From Mucilaginibacter celer (GTDB lineage: Bacteria > Bacteroidota > Bacteroidia > Sphingobacteriales > Sphingobacteriaceae), in the NCBI RefSeq assembly GCF_003576455.2, contig NZ_CP032869.1, positions 5,270,001 through 5,334,000 of the forward strand: a stretch of 64,000 nt of DNA. The letters are read 5' to 3'. The notes beneath the pieces are model-generated. The model had not been told where the DNA came from and searched no databases. It worked only from the letters and a program-made list of their open reading frames with translations. The translations under genes and the position numbers were made by a program. Below are positions 9,411 through 18,318 of this stretch, one piece after another; position 1 is the first letter of the stretch; every line of letters begins with the position of its first letter.

Positions 9411-9941
9411 CTATTCTTTAAAGGCTTTCAGTACCTTTCTGTCCAAACCCTCACCAGGCCAAAGGGTAATCTTGTAATGATCTGTCCCCTCATCATCCTC
9501 GGGGTTTACATTTTTAATAGCATACGAGTATATGCGTACCCGGTACCGGCCTGGTGTAACAATAGCTTTCAGGATGATTTTGGTATCCGGAAAGTTCAGG
9601 ATCTCCATAATGCCCGAAGTTAGTTTTACACTACCCTCAACCACATGGTCATATTTGCCGAAATCTTTTTCTGTATCGGCCGTGTGCAAAACATTCAGCT
9701 CGGCTTTTACGTGGCCAAAGCTGGCTACTTTTATGCCGATAATATCTTCGGTAGTACCTAAGCGGGCAGTTTGTGCATCGTTATTCCAAAAGGTGGTATC
9801 GCCGGTAGTGCCGGTAAATGCCGAATCGCAGAGGTAAAACTGGTTGTGGGTGGTAAAAAAATCGAGGTTGTGTTTAGTTTGTGAAAAACATAGACAGGAG
9901 ATCAAGAGTAAAGAGACAAGAAGCGGCGTTATCTTCCTCAT
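9411..9941 (-). CDS. Hypothetical secreted protein
   Basis: The product of about 176 residues starts with a hydrophobic signal sequence (KITPLLVSLLLISCLCFSQ). The start is set at 9941 because this puts the signal at the N-terminus; a frame start at 9971 adds ten polar residues ahead of it. The cysteines in the LISCLCFS segment could make it a lipoprotein, but the lipobox is poor. The mature part looks beta-rich and has an acidic EDDEGTD loop. No family is recognised. It lies just upstream of the unknown gene at 8857-9402 in the same direction. Confidence 0.55.
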   Translation of the reverse strand: MRKITPLLVSLLLISCLCFSQTKHNLDFFTTHNQFYLCDSAFTGTTGDTTFWNNDAQTARLGTTEDIIGIKVASFGHVKAELNVLHTADTEKDFGKYDHVVEGSVKLTSGIMEILNFPDTKIILKAIVTPGRYRVRIYSYAIKNVNPEDDEGTDHYKITLWPGEGLDRKVLKAFKE

Positions 9942-10050
9942 TTTAGACTTATTGTTTCCTATCTTGCTCATTTTCTACTGAGATATTTAAAAAACACCAT
10001 TGCGAGTAACAAAAGCCGCGACATCTGAAGGAAATATAACATCTTCATCT

Positions 10051-10135
10051 TGTCATCCTGAGGAACGAAGTATCTTCTTCACCCTGTATAGCCGCCATGC
10101 AAATTGTAGAAGATGCTTCGTTCCTGGGCATGACA
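10051..10135. repeat. Dispersed palindrome, TGTCATCCTGAG type
   Basis: The ends TGTCATCCTGAG and its approximate complement CTGGGCATGACA form an imperfect hairpin of about 85 bp with a GAACGAAG / CTTCGTTC inner stem. The same type, split by an insertion sequence, is found at 40736-40783 plus 44131-44208. Confidence 0.75.
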
Positions 10136-10152
10136 ACGTGTTTTAAAACAAA

Positions 10153-10234
10153 CGTCATTGCGAGGAACGAAGCAATCGCAAACTATACAGGGCGGACCTG
10201 CTAATCGGGGATTGCTTCGTGCCTCGCAATGACG
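10153..10234. repeat. Dispersed palindrome, CGTCATTGCGAGG type
   Basis: An 82 bp REP-like hairpin with arms CGTCATTGCGAGGAACGAAG and a near-perfect complement. Further copies lie at 14995-15076 and 18200-18281. This copy and the neighbouring palindrome fill most of the 306 bp gap upstream of the secreted-protein gene and downstream of acs. Confidence 0.85.
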
Positions 10235-10277
10235 AGGGATATTATACTTAGCGTTAAAATTAGCTAAAGTATTTTAA

Positions 10278-12179
10278 TTACAAAGCTCCTGCCTTAATCT
10301 CATCAACCACAGCCGGATCAAGCAGTGTGCTGGTATCGCCCAGGTTCGAGGTATCGCCCTCGGCAATCTTACGCAAAATACGGCGCATAATTTTGCCCGA
10401 ACGTGTTTTTGGCAAACCGGTTACAAACTGAATTTTATCCGGTTTGGCAATCGGGCCAATAATGCGCGATACCGTCATGATGATATCCTTGCGGGTAATA
10501 TCCTCGTCACCATGTTTATCAGGGCTAACCACGTAAGCATAAACACCCTGGCCTTTAATATCGTGCGGATAACCCACCACTGCCGATTCAACCACGCTGC
10601 TGTGCATATTGATGGCGTTTTCCACCTCGGCAGTGCCGATGCGGTGACCTGATACGTTCAGCACGTCATCAACACGGCCGGTGATGCGGTAATAACCATC
10701 CTCATCGCGCAGGCAACCATCGCCGGTAAAATACATGTTTTCGTAAGTGGCGAAGTAGGTGGTACGGCAGCGCTCATGATCGCCATAAGTGGTGCGCAGC
10801 ATGCCCGGCCACGGGAATTTGATACAAAGGTTTCCGCTTACGCCGTTGCCTTCAATCACTTTACCGTTTTCATCAACCAGTACAGGTTGTACGCCCGGCA
10901 GCGGTAAGGTGGCATAGCCCGGTTTGGTAGGGGTGATGCCCGCGATAGGCGAGATCATAATACCACCGTTTTCGGTTTGCCACCAGGTATCAACAATTGG
11001 GCAGCGGTTTTTGCCGATGTTATCATCAAACCAGTGCCAGGCCTCCTCATTAATAGGTTCGCCTACCGAACCTAATTTTTTAAGCGAGCTGAGGTCTTTG
11101 TTATTTACGTTATCCAGTCCGAAACTCATTAACGAGCGGATGGCCGTTGGCGCGGTATATAATATATTTACTTTAAACTTATCAACAATCTCCCAGAAAC
11201 GGCCGCAATCCGGGTAGGTAGGGATCCCCTCAAACATCAGTGTAGTAGCCCCCTGCGAAAGCGGACCGTAAACAATGTACGAGTGACCGGTAATCCAGCC
11301 GATATCGGCAGTACAAAAATAAACCTCGCCCTGGTTGTACTGAAACACGTTGGCAAAAGTATAACCGGCGTAAACCATATAACCACCGCAGGTATGCACC
11401 ACGCCTTTAGGTTTGCCGGTTGAACCTGAAGTGTACAGGATAAACAGCATATCCTCGGCATCCATTACCTCGGCCGGGCACTCGGGATTGCCTTGTGTTT
11501 CTACCTTTTTAATTTCATCTTCCCACCAAACATCACGGCCTTTTATCATCGAAACCGGCGTACGGCTGCGGGTAAGCACAATTACTTTTTTAACCGAACG
11601 GCATTGTACCAAAGCATCATCAATAACGGTTTTAAGCGGCACTTCCTTATTGCCGCGTTTACCACCATCGCAGGTAATTACAATGCTGCACTCGGCATCG
11701 TTTATCCTGTCGGCTATGGATTGGGCCGAAAAACCGCCAAACACTACCGAGTGGATTGCACCGATGCGGGCACAAGCTAAAACAGCTATGGCCAGCTCGG
11801 GGATCATGGGCATATAAATACATACCCGGTCGCCTTTTTTAGCGCCGTTGTTTTTAAGTACGTTGGCAAACTGGCAAACTTTATCGTGCAGCTGGCGATA
11901 GCTTAGTATGCGATGGTCTTCTTCGGGGTCGTTAGGTTCCCAGATGATGGCCGGTTTATCGCCAAGGGTTTCGAGGTGGCGATCGAGGCAGTTTTCGGTA
12001 ATGTTAAGCTGCGCCCCCTGGAACCATTTTATTTTCGGTTCTTTAAAATTCCAGTCGAGTACGGTATCCCACTTCTTTTTCCATAAAAAATTATCGGCAA
12101 TGCCGGCCCAGAATTGTTCGGGCTGCTCAACGCTTTGCTGGTAAACTTTTTTGTACTCTTCAAACGATGTAATTTTCAT
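10278..12179 (-). CDS. acs: Acetyl-CoA synthetase (AMP-forming)
   Basis: The 633-residue enzyme activates acetate with ATP and CoA, by way of acetyl-AMP, to acetyl-CoA in the cytoplasm. Family motifs are complete: the nucleotide loop YTSGSTGKPKGVVH, the WWQTENGG segment, the hinge region YRITGRVDDVLNVSGHR, and the C-terminal PKTRSGKIMRR carrying the catalytic lysine that is acetylated in this family. Length is typical. It stands alone and is followed by two dispersed palindromes; its upstream gap (12180-12615) holds no gene. Confidence 0.96.
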   Translation of the reverse strand: MKITSFEEYKKVYQQSVEQPEQFWAGIADNFLWKKKWDTVLDWNFKEPKIKWFQGAQLNITENCLDRHLETLGDKPAIIWEPNDPEEDHRILSYRQLHDKVCQFANVLKNNGAKKGDRVCIYMPMIPELAIAVLACARIGAIHSVVFGGFSAQSIADRINDAECSIVITCDGGKRGNKEVPLKTVIDDALVQCRSVKKVIVLTRSRTPVSMIKGRDVWWEDEIKKVETQGNPECPAEVMDAEDMLFILYTSGSTGKPKGVVHTCGGYMVYAGYTFANVFQYNQGEVYFCTADIGWITGHSYIVYGPLSQGATTLMFEGIPTYPDCGRFWEIVDKFKVNILYTAPTAIRSLMSFGLDNVNNKDLSSLKKLGSVGEPINEEAWHWFDDNIGKNRCPIVDTWWQTENGGIMISPIAGITPTKPGYATLPLPGVQPVLVDENGKVIEGNGVSGNLCIKFPWPGMLRTTYGDHERCRTTYFATYENMYFTGDGCLRDEDGYYRITGRVDDVLNVSGHRIGTAEVENAINMHSSVVESAVVGYPHDIKGQGVYAYVVSPDKHGDEDITRKDIIMTVSRIIGPIAKPDKIQFVTGLPKTRSGKIMRRILRKIAEGDTSNLGDTSTLLDPAVVDEIKAGAL

Positions 12180-12355
12180 TGGTTGGTTGGTGTTTGGTTG
12201 GTAGATGAAGCTGCTGCCGGGCCTGAATTATTTCTGTAAACACAGGCCGGTAACCGTTTCATACTGGTTTAAATGGCGGCCGTAATTTAATAAATTATGT
12301 GTGATGTGTAAATTAAAATTGCATCTTTTTAAAATATTTTAAGAAGTGGTTTAGG

Positions 12356-12387
12356 GTGATTAGAGGTTGGAGATTAGAGGTTAGGTT
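12356..12387. repeat. Short dispersed repeat in a gene-free gap
   Basis: GTGATTAGAGGTTGGAGATTAGAGGTTAGG-like sequence occurs here and, inverted with one difference, at 24510-24540. The surrounding 12180-12615 gap upstream of acs otherwise shows no gene or clear promoter. Confidence 0.6.
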
Positions 12388-12615
12388 TTGCCTAAACCTA
12401 AATTAAAGGTTGAGATGTATTCTGGGCTGAGCGCAGGCCGCGTTAAGGAAAGTAGTCGGCTACAGAAACTAAACGGGCACAAAGCCATCTACAATGAAGG
12501 TTGTATAAAAAGGTTGGTCTTGGTTACTGATATAGAAAACTTAGATTCCCCTTCGGTTTGATTTTTTGTGCCGGATTTGATTATCTTAACAGCCTAACCC
12601 TAACCGAATCTTTTC

Positions 12616-12801
12616 ATGAGAAAAAACAAAACTCAACAAGAACTTGAACGGATATTTTTACTTAAAGAAAGATTTCGCCATTTAAGTACGGAAGTTATTG
12701 TGTTGCGATTAACTAATTTCAATAAGACTAATGAAATCGTTATTGCATATAAAGAAATCCTCAAAGAGCGGGGTATTGACGACTATTTATCGGTGATATG
12801 A
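12616..12801 (+). CDS. Hypothetical small protein
   Basis: A 61-residue basic protein with two predicted helices (RKNKTQQELERIFLLKERF and a C-terminal KEILKERGIDDYL). The composition looks like a real protein, and ATG follows an AT-rich leader, but I recognise no family. It is isolated between acs and the ribosomal cluster. It could also be a chance frame. Confidence 0.4.
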   Translation: MRKNKTQQELERIFLLKERFRHLSTEVIVLRLTNFNKTNEIVIAYKEILKERGIDDYLSVI

Positions 12802-12828
12802 TCAAAATAGCGGTAATCAGGAATTTTT

Positions 12829-12924
12829 TTGTCTGAACTCGAATTAAACTAATTAAAGAATTTATCGAATTTGCTTTTCTAATTCTATTAGTTATTAAAT
12901 TCCCCCAAATTCCGGTTCAGACAA
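12829..12924. repeat. Dispersed palindrome, TTGTCTGAACC type
   Basis: About 96 bp with ends TTGTCTGAAC and GGTTCAGACAA in inverted orientation around an AT-rich centre. Related copies are at 37856-38043 and 49215-49360. Confidence 0.75.
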
Positions 12925-13000
12925 AATAACCTACTACTGCCTAATAACATAACTACCAGCCTCCTCCAAAAATCTTTTTTAAAAATTTTTGAAATCACCC

Positions 13001-13031
13001 TTGAATATTTGATTTAAAAGTCTGATATTTG
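13001..13031 (+). promoter_or_regulatory. Probable promoter of the ribosomal protein cluster
   Basis: TTG at 13001-13003 and GATATTTG at 13024-13031 are 20 bp apart, one mismatch from the Bacteroidota TTG-N20-TAnnTTTG pattern, and lie 45 bp before rpmB. Confidence 0.4.
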
Positions 13032-13075
13032 CAAACTCTTTTTGGATAAAGGGTTGATAATTAAAAATATTTGTC

Positions 13076-13309
13076 ATGTCAAGAATTTGTGATCTAACAG
13101 GAAAAGGATCTATCGTTGGTAACAACGTTTCAAACTCAAACGTTAAAACAAAACGCAGGTTTCATCCTAACTTGAAACTTAAAAAGTTTTATATCCCTGA
13201 AGAGGATAAATGGATTACCTTAAAGGTATCTACTTCGGCGGTTAAAACTATCAGCAAAAACGGTATTACCGCCTGCATCAATAAATTTGTTAAAAAAGGC
13301 TACATTTAG
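13076..13309 (+). CDS. rpmB: 50S ribosomal protein L28
   Basis: The 77-residue protein is recognised as bacterial L28 by its start SRICDLTGKG, the NVSNSNVKTKRRFHPNL segment and the basic C-terminal half. It is a structural part of the large ribosomal subunit. It leads the cluster rpmB-rpmG-DUF4295-ftsY-rimO, an arrangement typical of Bacteroidota. Confidence 0.96.
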   Translation: MSRICDLTGKGSIVGNNVSNSNVKTKRRFHPNLKLKKFYIPEEDKWITLKVSTSAVKTISKNGITACINKFVKKGYI

Positions 13310-13391
13310 TAGTTGGCTTGCAAGTTTAGCAGTATAATAAAATTGAAAAATTACGTAAGCCGTGAGGTGACACGTACAACATAAAAATAAA

Positions 13392-13574
13392 ATGGCAAAA
13401 AAAGGCAACAGGGTTCAGGTGATTTTAGAGTGCACCGAACACAAAACAAGCGGTATGCCAGGCATGTCTCGCTATATCACCACTAAGAACAAGAAAAACA
13501 CTACCGAAAGATTAGAGTTGAAAAAATTCAACCCTGTTTTACGTAAAGTAACTGTTCACAAAGAGATAAAATAA
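13392..13574 (+). CDS. rpmG: 50S ribosomal protein L33
   Basis: The 60-residue L33 is identified by KKGNRVQVILECTEHK, the RYITTKNKKNT segment and the closing KKFNPVLRKVTVHKEIK. It lacks the CxxC zinc pairs, so it is the cysteine-free form that does not bind zinc. It lies 82 bp after rpmB on the same strand, with the DUF4295 gene following. Confidence 0.96.
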   Translation: MAKKGNRVQVILECTEHKTSGMPGMSRYITTKNKKNTTERLELKKFNPVLRKVTVHKEIK

Positions 13575-13669
13575 TTGGTTGATGAAGTTGATTGGTTGAT
13601 TAGGTTAACATGCTAACAACAAATTAACTTACTATTCAATAAGTCACTAATTCAATAAATTAACAAGAA

Positions 13670-13834
13670 ATGGCAAAGAAAGTAGTTGCAACCCTGAAAG
13701 TAGCAGGTAAAGGCAAAGAATATTCAAAAGTGATCACCATGAATAAATCACCTAAAACCGGTGCTTATTCATTCAAAACCCAAATTGTCCCTAACGATTT
13801 AGTTAAGGATGCAATTGCTGGTAAAACTATCTAA
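13670..13834 (+). CDS. DUF4295 family small protein
   Basis: A 54-residue basic protein (MAKKVVATLKVAGKGKEYSK at its start, ending in DAIAGKTI). It matches the small DUF4295 proteins that follow rpmG in Bacteroidota genomes. The constant linkage to L28 and L33 and the basic character suggest a ribosome-associated protein; this is inference and no function is established. A terminator follows 24 bp after the stop. Confidence 0.85.
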   Translation: MAKKVVATLKVAGKGKEYSKVITMNKSPKTGAYSFKTQIVPNDLVKDAIAGKTI

Positions 13835-13857
13835 TCACTCTTTGATTAAAATATAAG

Positions 13858-13891
13858 AAGCCGTCTTGTTTTTACGAGAGGGCTTTTTTTG
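13858..13891 (+). terminator. Intrinsic terminator after DUF4295
   Basis: Stem AAGCCGTCT / AGAGGGCTT with one mismatch, a 10-base loop and a run of seven or more T. It closes the ribosomal protein cluster before ftsY. Confidence 0.7.
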
Positions 13892-13895
13892 TTTG

Positions 13896-14014
13896 ATGTG
13901 CAGATTTCAAATGTGCAGATATGCAGATGAGGATTTTCAATTTGCACATCTGAAATCCGCACATTTGCACATTTGAAATCTGCACATCTGAAATTAGCAC
14001 ATTTGCATATCAAC
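13896..14014. repeat. Cluster of TGCACATTTGAAATC direct and inverted repeats
   Basis: Several imperfect copies of a 14-16 bp word (TGCACATTTGAAATC and its complement GATTTCAAATGTGCA) fill the space between the terminator and the ftsY start. Units vary and are not separated by unique spacers. Confidence 0.7.
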
Positions 14015-14018
14015 GAAC

Positions 14019-14984
14019 ATGGGATTATTTGATTTTTTTAAGAAAAAGGAAAATACGCAGCAGGAACAGCAGGCGCTTGATACCGGTTTAGAAAAAACCA
14101 AGGATAACTTTTTTTCGAAGATCACCAAGGCCATCGCCGGTAAATCAACCGTTGATGATGATGTGCTTGATGAGCTGGAAGAGATCCTGGTAACATCGGA
14201 TGTGGGTGTAACCACCACCCTCAAAATTATCGACCGTATTCAGGCCCGTGTTGCCCGCGATAAATACGTAAGCACCAGCGAGCTGAACACCTTGCTAAAA
14301 GATGAAATTCAGCAGCTGCTTGCCGAAAACAACAGCAACGATTTCCGCAACTTTGAATACGGCGACCATAAACCATATGTAATTATGGTAGTAGGGGTAA
14401 ATGGCGTAGGCAAAACCACCACCATAGGCAAACTGGCCCACAAGCTAAAACAGGCCGGCAATAAAGTAGTATTAGGCGCTGCCGATACCTTCCGCGCTGC
14501 TGCGGTAGACCAGATCAAACTTTGGGGCGAACGTGTTGGTGTAAAGGTTGTAGCCCAGGCCATGGGTTCAGATCCGGCTTCGGTTGCTTATGATACCCTG
14601 CGTTCGGCAGTGGCTAATGAGGATGATGTGGTTATTATAGATACCGCGGGCCGCTTGCACAACAAAGTAGGCCTGATGAACGAGCTTACCAAAATTAAAA
14701 ACGTAATGCAAAAGGTAATCCCCGGTGCTCCGCACGAGATTTTGCTGGTGCTGGATGCATCTACAGGGCAAAACGCTATTGAGCAATGCAAGCAGTTTAC
14801 AGAGGCTACCAACGTAAATGCGTTGGCGCTTACTAAGCTTGATGGTACGGCTAAAGGTGGTGTTGTAATAGGTATTTCGGATCAGTTTAAGATCCCGGTA
14901 AAATATATAGGTGTTGGCGAAGGAATGGACCACCTGCAGTTGTTTGACAGGCAGGCATTCGTTGACTCACTATTTAAACAATAA
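14019..14984 (+). CDS. ftsY: Signal recognition particle receptor FtsY
   Basis: The 321-residue SRP-GTPase docks the SRP-ribosome complex at the membrane. The N-terminal helical domain is followed by the GTPase: G1 loop GVNGVGKTTT near residue 124, the ADTFRAAA motif, G3 DTAGRLHNK and G4 TKLDGTAKGG. The acidic A domain is short, as usual in Bacteroidota. It is followed by rimO on the same strand; a dispersed palindrome of 82 bp sits in the 103 bp gap between them. Confidence 0.97.
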   Translation: MGLFDFFKKKENTQQEQQALDTGLEKTKDNFFSKITKAIAGKSTVDDDVLDELEEILVTSDVGVTTTLKIIDRIQARVARDKYVSTSELNTLLKDEIQQLLAENNSNDFRNFEYGDHKPYVIMVVGVNGVGKTTTIGKLAHKLKQAGNKVVLGAADTFRAAAVDQIKLWGERVGVKVVAQAMGSDPASVAYDTLRSAVANEDDVVIIDTAGRLHNKVGLMNELTKIKNVMQKVIPGAPHEILLVLDASTGQNAIEQCKQFTEATNVNALALTKLDGTAKGGVVIGISDQFKIPVKYIGVGEGMDHLQLFDRQAFVDSLFKQ

Positions 14985-14994
14985 AGTAAAAAGA

Positions 14995-15076
14995 CGTCAT
15001 TGCGAGGAACGAAGCAATCCCCGACAGGCAGGTCCGCCCTGTACAGCTTGGGATTGCTTCGTTCCTCGCAATGACG
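14995..15076. repeat. Dispersed palindrome, CGTCATTGCGAGG type, between ftsY and rimO
   Basis: Near-perfect arms CGTCATTGCGAGGAACGAAG and complement enclose a GC-rich centre. It occupies nearly all the space between the two co-directional genes and begins 11 bp after the ftsY stop. Confidence 0.88.
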
Positions 15077-15087
15077 GGTTGAGAGAT

Positions 15088-16425
15088 ATGAAGACAAAGG
15101 AAATTTCACGCCCTTCGGTAAAGCAAGTCAAACCCCGTGTAAACGTGGTTACGTTAGGCTGCTCAAAAAACATCTACGATTCGGAGATATTGATGGGGCA
15201 GTTGAAGGGCAACCAGTTTGATGTGGTGCATGAGGCCGAGAAGGTAGGCAAAAATGATATTATAGTAATTAATACCTGTGGCTTTATTGATAATGCCAAG
15301 CAGGAATCGATAGATACTATTCTGCAATACAGCGAGCTTAAAGAGCAGGGTAAAGTAGGTAAGGTAATTGTAACCGGCTGCTTAAGCGAACGTTACAAAC
15401 CCGAGCTTGAAGCCGAGATCACCAATGTTGATGCTTACTTCGGCACTAACGATCTGCAAAATTTGTTGGCTACTGTAGGGGCAAATTACAAGCACGAGTT
15501 AATCGGTGAGCGTTTACTAACCACCCCATCGCATTTTGCTTACTTTAAAATTGCCGAAGGGTGTAACCGTCCGTGCTCGTTTTGTGCTATCCCGTTGATG
15601 CGTGGTAAACACCTGAGCTCGCCGATGGAGCAATTGGTGGAGGATGCTAAGAAACTGGCTAAGAACGGCACTAAGGAGTTGATTTTGATAGCTCAGGATT
15701 TAACCTACTACGGTCTTGATCTTTATGGCAAACGTAATTTGGATGAGTTGCTTCGCCGTTTATCTGATGTGAATGGTATCGAGTGGATCAGGTTGCAATA
15801 TGCTTACCCTTCAGGTTTCCCGATGGAGATTCTGGATGTGATGAACGAGCGTGAAAACATCTGCAAATACCTGGATATGCCATTACAGCACATTACCGAT
15901 AATATGCTGAAATCGATGCGCCGTGGTATCACCAAGCAAAAAACCATCGATATTGTGAACGAAATTCGCGATCGTGTACCGGGTATTGCCATGCGTACTA
16001 CGCTGATCACCGGCTACCCTGGCGAAACCCAGCAGGATTTTGAAGAGATGGCGCAATGGGTTGAGGATACCAAATTTGACCGTTTGGGCTGCTTCACCTA
16101 CTCCCACGAAGAAAAAACGCATGCCCATAGTTTGGTTGATGACGTACCTGAAGAAGTGAAACAGGAACGTGCCGATGCCATCATGGAAATTCAGCAAGGC
16201 ATTTCGTTTGATAAAAACCAGGAGAAGATTGGCAACACCTATAAAGTGCTGATCGATAAAAAAGACGGCGGTTATTTTGTTGGCCGCACCGAATTTGATT
16301 CGCCAGAGGTAGATAATGAAGTGTTAATTGATGCCAGCGTTGATTATGCAACCATTGGAAGCTTTGTTAACGTACAGATTAACAGCGCCGAGGACTTTGA
16401 CCTTTATGGACAAATTGTAAAATAA
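15088..16425 (+). CDS. rimO: Ribosomal protein S12 methylthiotransferase RimO
   Basis: This 445-residue radical SAM enzyme adds a methylthio group to an aspartate of ribosomal protein S12. The N-terminal UPF0004 domain carries cluster cysteines C25, C64 and C98. The radical SAM CxxxCxxC motif is C159, C163 and C166 (CNRPCSFCAIP), followed by the MRGKHLSSP signature that separates RimO from MiaB. A C-terminal TRAM domain is present. The start is set at 15088 because the longer in-frame extension runs through the palindromic repeat. It is probably in the ftsY operon and ends at the hairpin at 16478. Confidence 0.95.
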   Translation: MKTKEISRPSVKQVKPRVNVVTLGCSKNIYDSEILMGQLKGNQFDVVHEAEKVGKNDIIVINTCGFIDNAKQESIDTILQYSELKEQGKVGKVIVTGCLSERYKPELEAEITNVDAYFGTNDLQNLLATVGANYKHELIGERLLTTPSHFAYFKIAEGCNRPCSFCAIPLMRGKHLSSPMEQLVEDAKKLAKNGTKELILIAQDLTYYGLDLYGKRNLDELLRRLSDVNGIEWIRLQYAYPSGFPMEILDVMNERENICKYLDMPLQHITDNMLKSMRRGITKQKTIDIVNEIRDRVPGIAMRTTLITGYPGETQQDFEEMAQWVEDTKFDRLGCFTYSHEEKTHAHSLVDDVPEEVKQERADAIMEIQQGISFDKNQEKIGNTYKVLIDKKDGGYFVGRTEFDSPEVDNEVLIDASVDYATIGSFVNVQINSAEDFDLYGQIVK

Positions 16426-16477
16426 TAGTAATTTGCAGCTTGCTGTTAAGCGATTTGCGATATATAATCTAATTTCG

Positions 16478-16517
16478 ACACCAGCAATTTTATTTAATTG
16501 CTGGTGTTTTATTTTAG
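16478..16517 (+). terminator. Intrinsic terminator after rimO
   Basis: Perfect 12 bp stem ACACCAGCAATT / AATTGCTGGTGT, loop of 6, then TTTATTTT. Its position between rimO and bshC also argues for the bshC start at 16561. Confidence 0.8.
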
Positions 16518-16560
16518 ATCAAAATCTGAGATCGAACACCCCAAATCCGAAATCAACAAA

Positions 16561-18177
16561 ATGGACGCTTCCTGTATAAGTTATAAAGACACCGGTTTTT
16601 TCTCCAACACCATTGCCGATTACATCGACAATAAACCCGAGTTGCAACCTTTTTACGGTTACCGACCGGACATGGCTGGCTTTGCCGAGTTTCTAAAAAA
16701 CAAGAAGGTGGTTGCTGATCGCGAAGTGCTGGTGCGTGTTTTAACCAAGCAGTATGAGTGTTTAGGCAAGGAAGCGGATAAGCTATGCTCTTATTCTACC
16801 GAGCTTACCGCTCAAAACCTGGAACTTTTAAAGCAGGATAATACATATACCATCACAACCGGTCACCAGCTCAATATCTTTGCCGGGCCGTTGTATTTTC
16901 TTTATAAAATTGCCACTGCCATTAAACTGGCTCAGCAACTAAAAGCTGCCCATCCCGGTAAAAACTTTGTACCTGTTTACTGGATGGCCAGCGAAGACCA
17001 TGATTTTGCCGAGATCAACTACACCAACATTGGCGGCAAAAAAGTGCACTGGTGGTACGAGGCTTCGGGCGCGACCGGCCGTATTGATCCGGTGAGTATG
17101 CGCCAGGCGCTTAACCAGTACAAAGGAGTATTGGGCATGGAGGGCCACGCTGCTGATCTGGCCGAGATTGTGGAGACTGCCTACACCAAATTTGATAAAC
17201 TGGCCGATGCTACCCGTTATTTGGTTAACTCGCTGTTCGGGCAATACGGTTTAGTAATTATCGATGCCGATGACCATGAGTTTAAAAAAGAGTTCGCGCC
17301 AATAATTGAGCAGGACATTATTGGTCAGTACAGTTTTAAAAACATTACCGAAACCAACCATAAGCTTCATGAGCTTGGTGTACATATCCAGGTTAACCCG
17401 CGCGAGATCAACTTTTTCTACCTGAAAGAGCATTTGCGCGAGCGCATTGTTTTTGAAAACGACAGCTATCACGTTTTAAACACGGAGATTAGGTTTACCG
17501 AAGCGGAGTTAAAACAGGAGATAGCAGAATACCCCGAACGCTTTAGCCCTAACGTAGTGATGCGCCCGCTATATCAGGAGTGTATTTTGCCTAACATCGC
17601 CTACATTGGCGGTGGTGCCGAAGTGGTTTACTGGCTGGAGTTGAAATCCAATTTCGATCATTATCAAATTGATTTCCCTATCCTCATCCTCCGTAACTCA
17701 GCCTTAGTTATTAAAAAAGAGCAGGCAGCTAAAGTAGAACGGATGGATCTTAAAGCCATCGACCTGTTTAAGCAAAGCGATGCCCTGCAAACCTACTGGA
17801 TCAAAAAACACAGCGAACATAACCTCAGCATAGCCGAAGAATGGCGCGAGATGGAAAGCCTGTTCGAGAAAATAAAACTTCGGGCCTATAAAATCGACCC
17901 TACCCTATCGCCATCGGCTACAGCCGTGCAGGTAAGGCTAAAAAAAGCGATGGATAACCTGGAAAAGAAACTGGTTAAAGCCGAGAAACGTAACTACAGT
18001 GTGCGGTTAGAACAGCTTATTACGGTAAAGGCCGAGTTATTCCCAAAAGACAGTTTGCAAGAGCGCACTGAAAACTTCGGCCTGATGTATGTGAAATGGG
18101 GACAGGTTTTTATCGATGAGCTGATCCGCCTGTTTGAACCGCTTGATTTTAAGTTTACGGTTTTGACGGAGAAGTAA
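16561..18177 (+). CDS. bshC: Bacillithiol biosynthesis cysteine-adding enzyme BshC
   Basis: The 538-residue protein belongs to the BshC family, which joins cysteine to glucosaminyl-malate in the last step of bacillithiol synthesis. Recognised segments include TGHQLNIFAGPLYFLYK, YWMASEDHDFAEI, the NVVMRPLYQE block and the GGGAEVVYWLEL segment. The start is set at 16561 (MDASCISY); a longer frame from 16498 overlaps the preceding terminator. Bacillithiol is a low-molecular-weight thiol used in many Bacteroidota. No bshA or bshB is in the window. Confidence 0.93.
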   Translation: MDASCISYKDTGFFSNTIADYIDNKPELQPFYGYRPDMAGFAEFLKNKKVVADREVLVRVLTKQYECLGKEADKLCSYSTELTAQNLELLKQDNTYTITTGHQLNIFAGPLYFLYKIATAIKLAQQLKAAHPGKNFVPVYWMASEDHDFAEINYTNIGGKKVHWWYEASGATGRIDPVSMRQALNQYKGVLGMEGHAADLAEIVETAYTKFDKLADATRYLVNSLFGQYGLVIIDADDHEFKKEFAPIIEQDIIGQYSFKNITETNHKLHELGVHIQVNPREINFFYLKEHLRERIVFENDSYHVLNTEIRFTEAELKQEIAEYPERFSPNVVMRPLYQECILPNIAYIGGGAEVVYWLELKSNFDHYQIDFPILILRNSALVIKKEQAAKVERMDLKAIDLFKQSDALQTYWIKKHSEHNLSIAEEWREMESLFEKIKLRAYKIDPTLSPSATAVQVRLKKAMDNLEKKLVKAEKRNYSVRLEQLITVKAELFPKDSLQERTENFGLMYVKWGQVFIDELIRLFEPLDFKFTVLTEK

Positions 18178-18199
18178 GAGTCCACTGCGTTCGCCAACA

Positions 18200-18281
18200 C
18201 GTCATTGCGAGGAACGAAGCAATCGCACGGAAGCAAGTTCGTCTTGCACAGTTCGCGATTGCTTCGTTCCTCGCAATGACG
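18200..18281. repeat. Dispersed palindrome, CGTCATTGCGAGG type
   Basis: The third copy of this REP-like hairpin: perfect outer arms CGTCATTGCGAGGAACGAAG and complement with a divergent 35 bp centre. It lies between convergent bshC and the small membrane protein gene. Confidence 0.88.
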
Positions 18282-18318
18282 GCTTTAATACTTTAATAAT
18301 ATTTATAATCTCTTTATT

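Noticed and set aside
13896..14014. Repeat cluster that looks at first like a small CRISPR array
   Set aside because: The repeated words vary, occur in both orientations and have no unique spacers of constant length; no cas gene is near.
14911..15087. Longer N-terminus for RimO
   Set aside because: It would translate part of the ftsY end and the dispersed palindrome; the family begins at 15088.
16498..16560. Longer N-terminus for BshC
   Set aside because: It overlaps the terminator hairpin at 16478-16517 and lacks family similarity.
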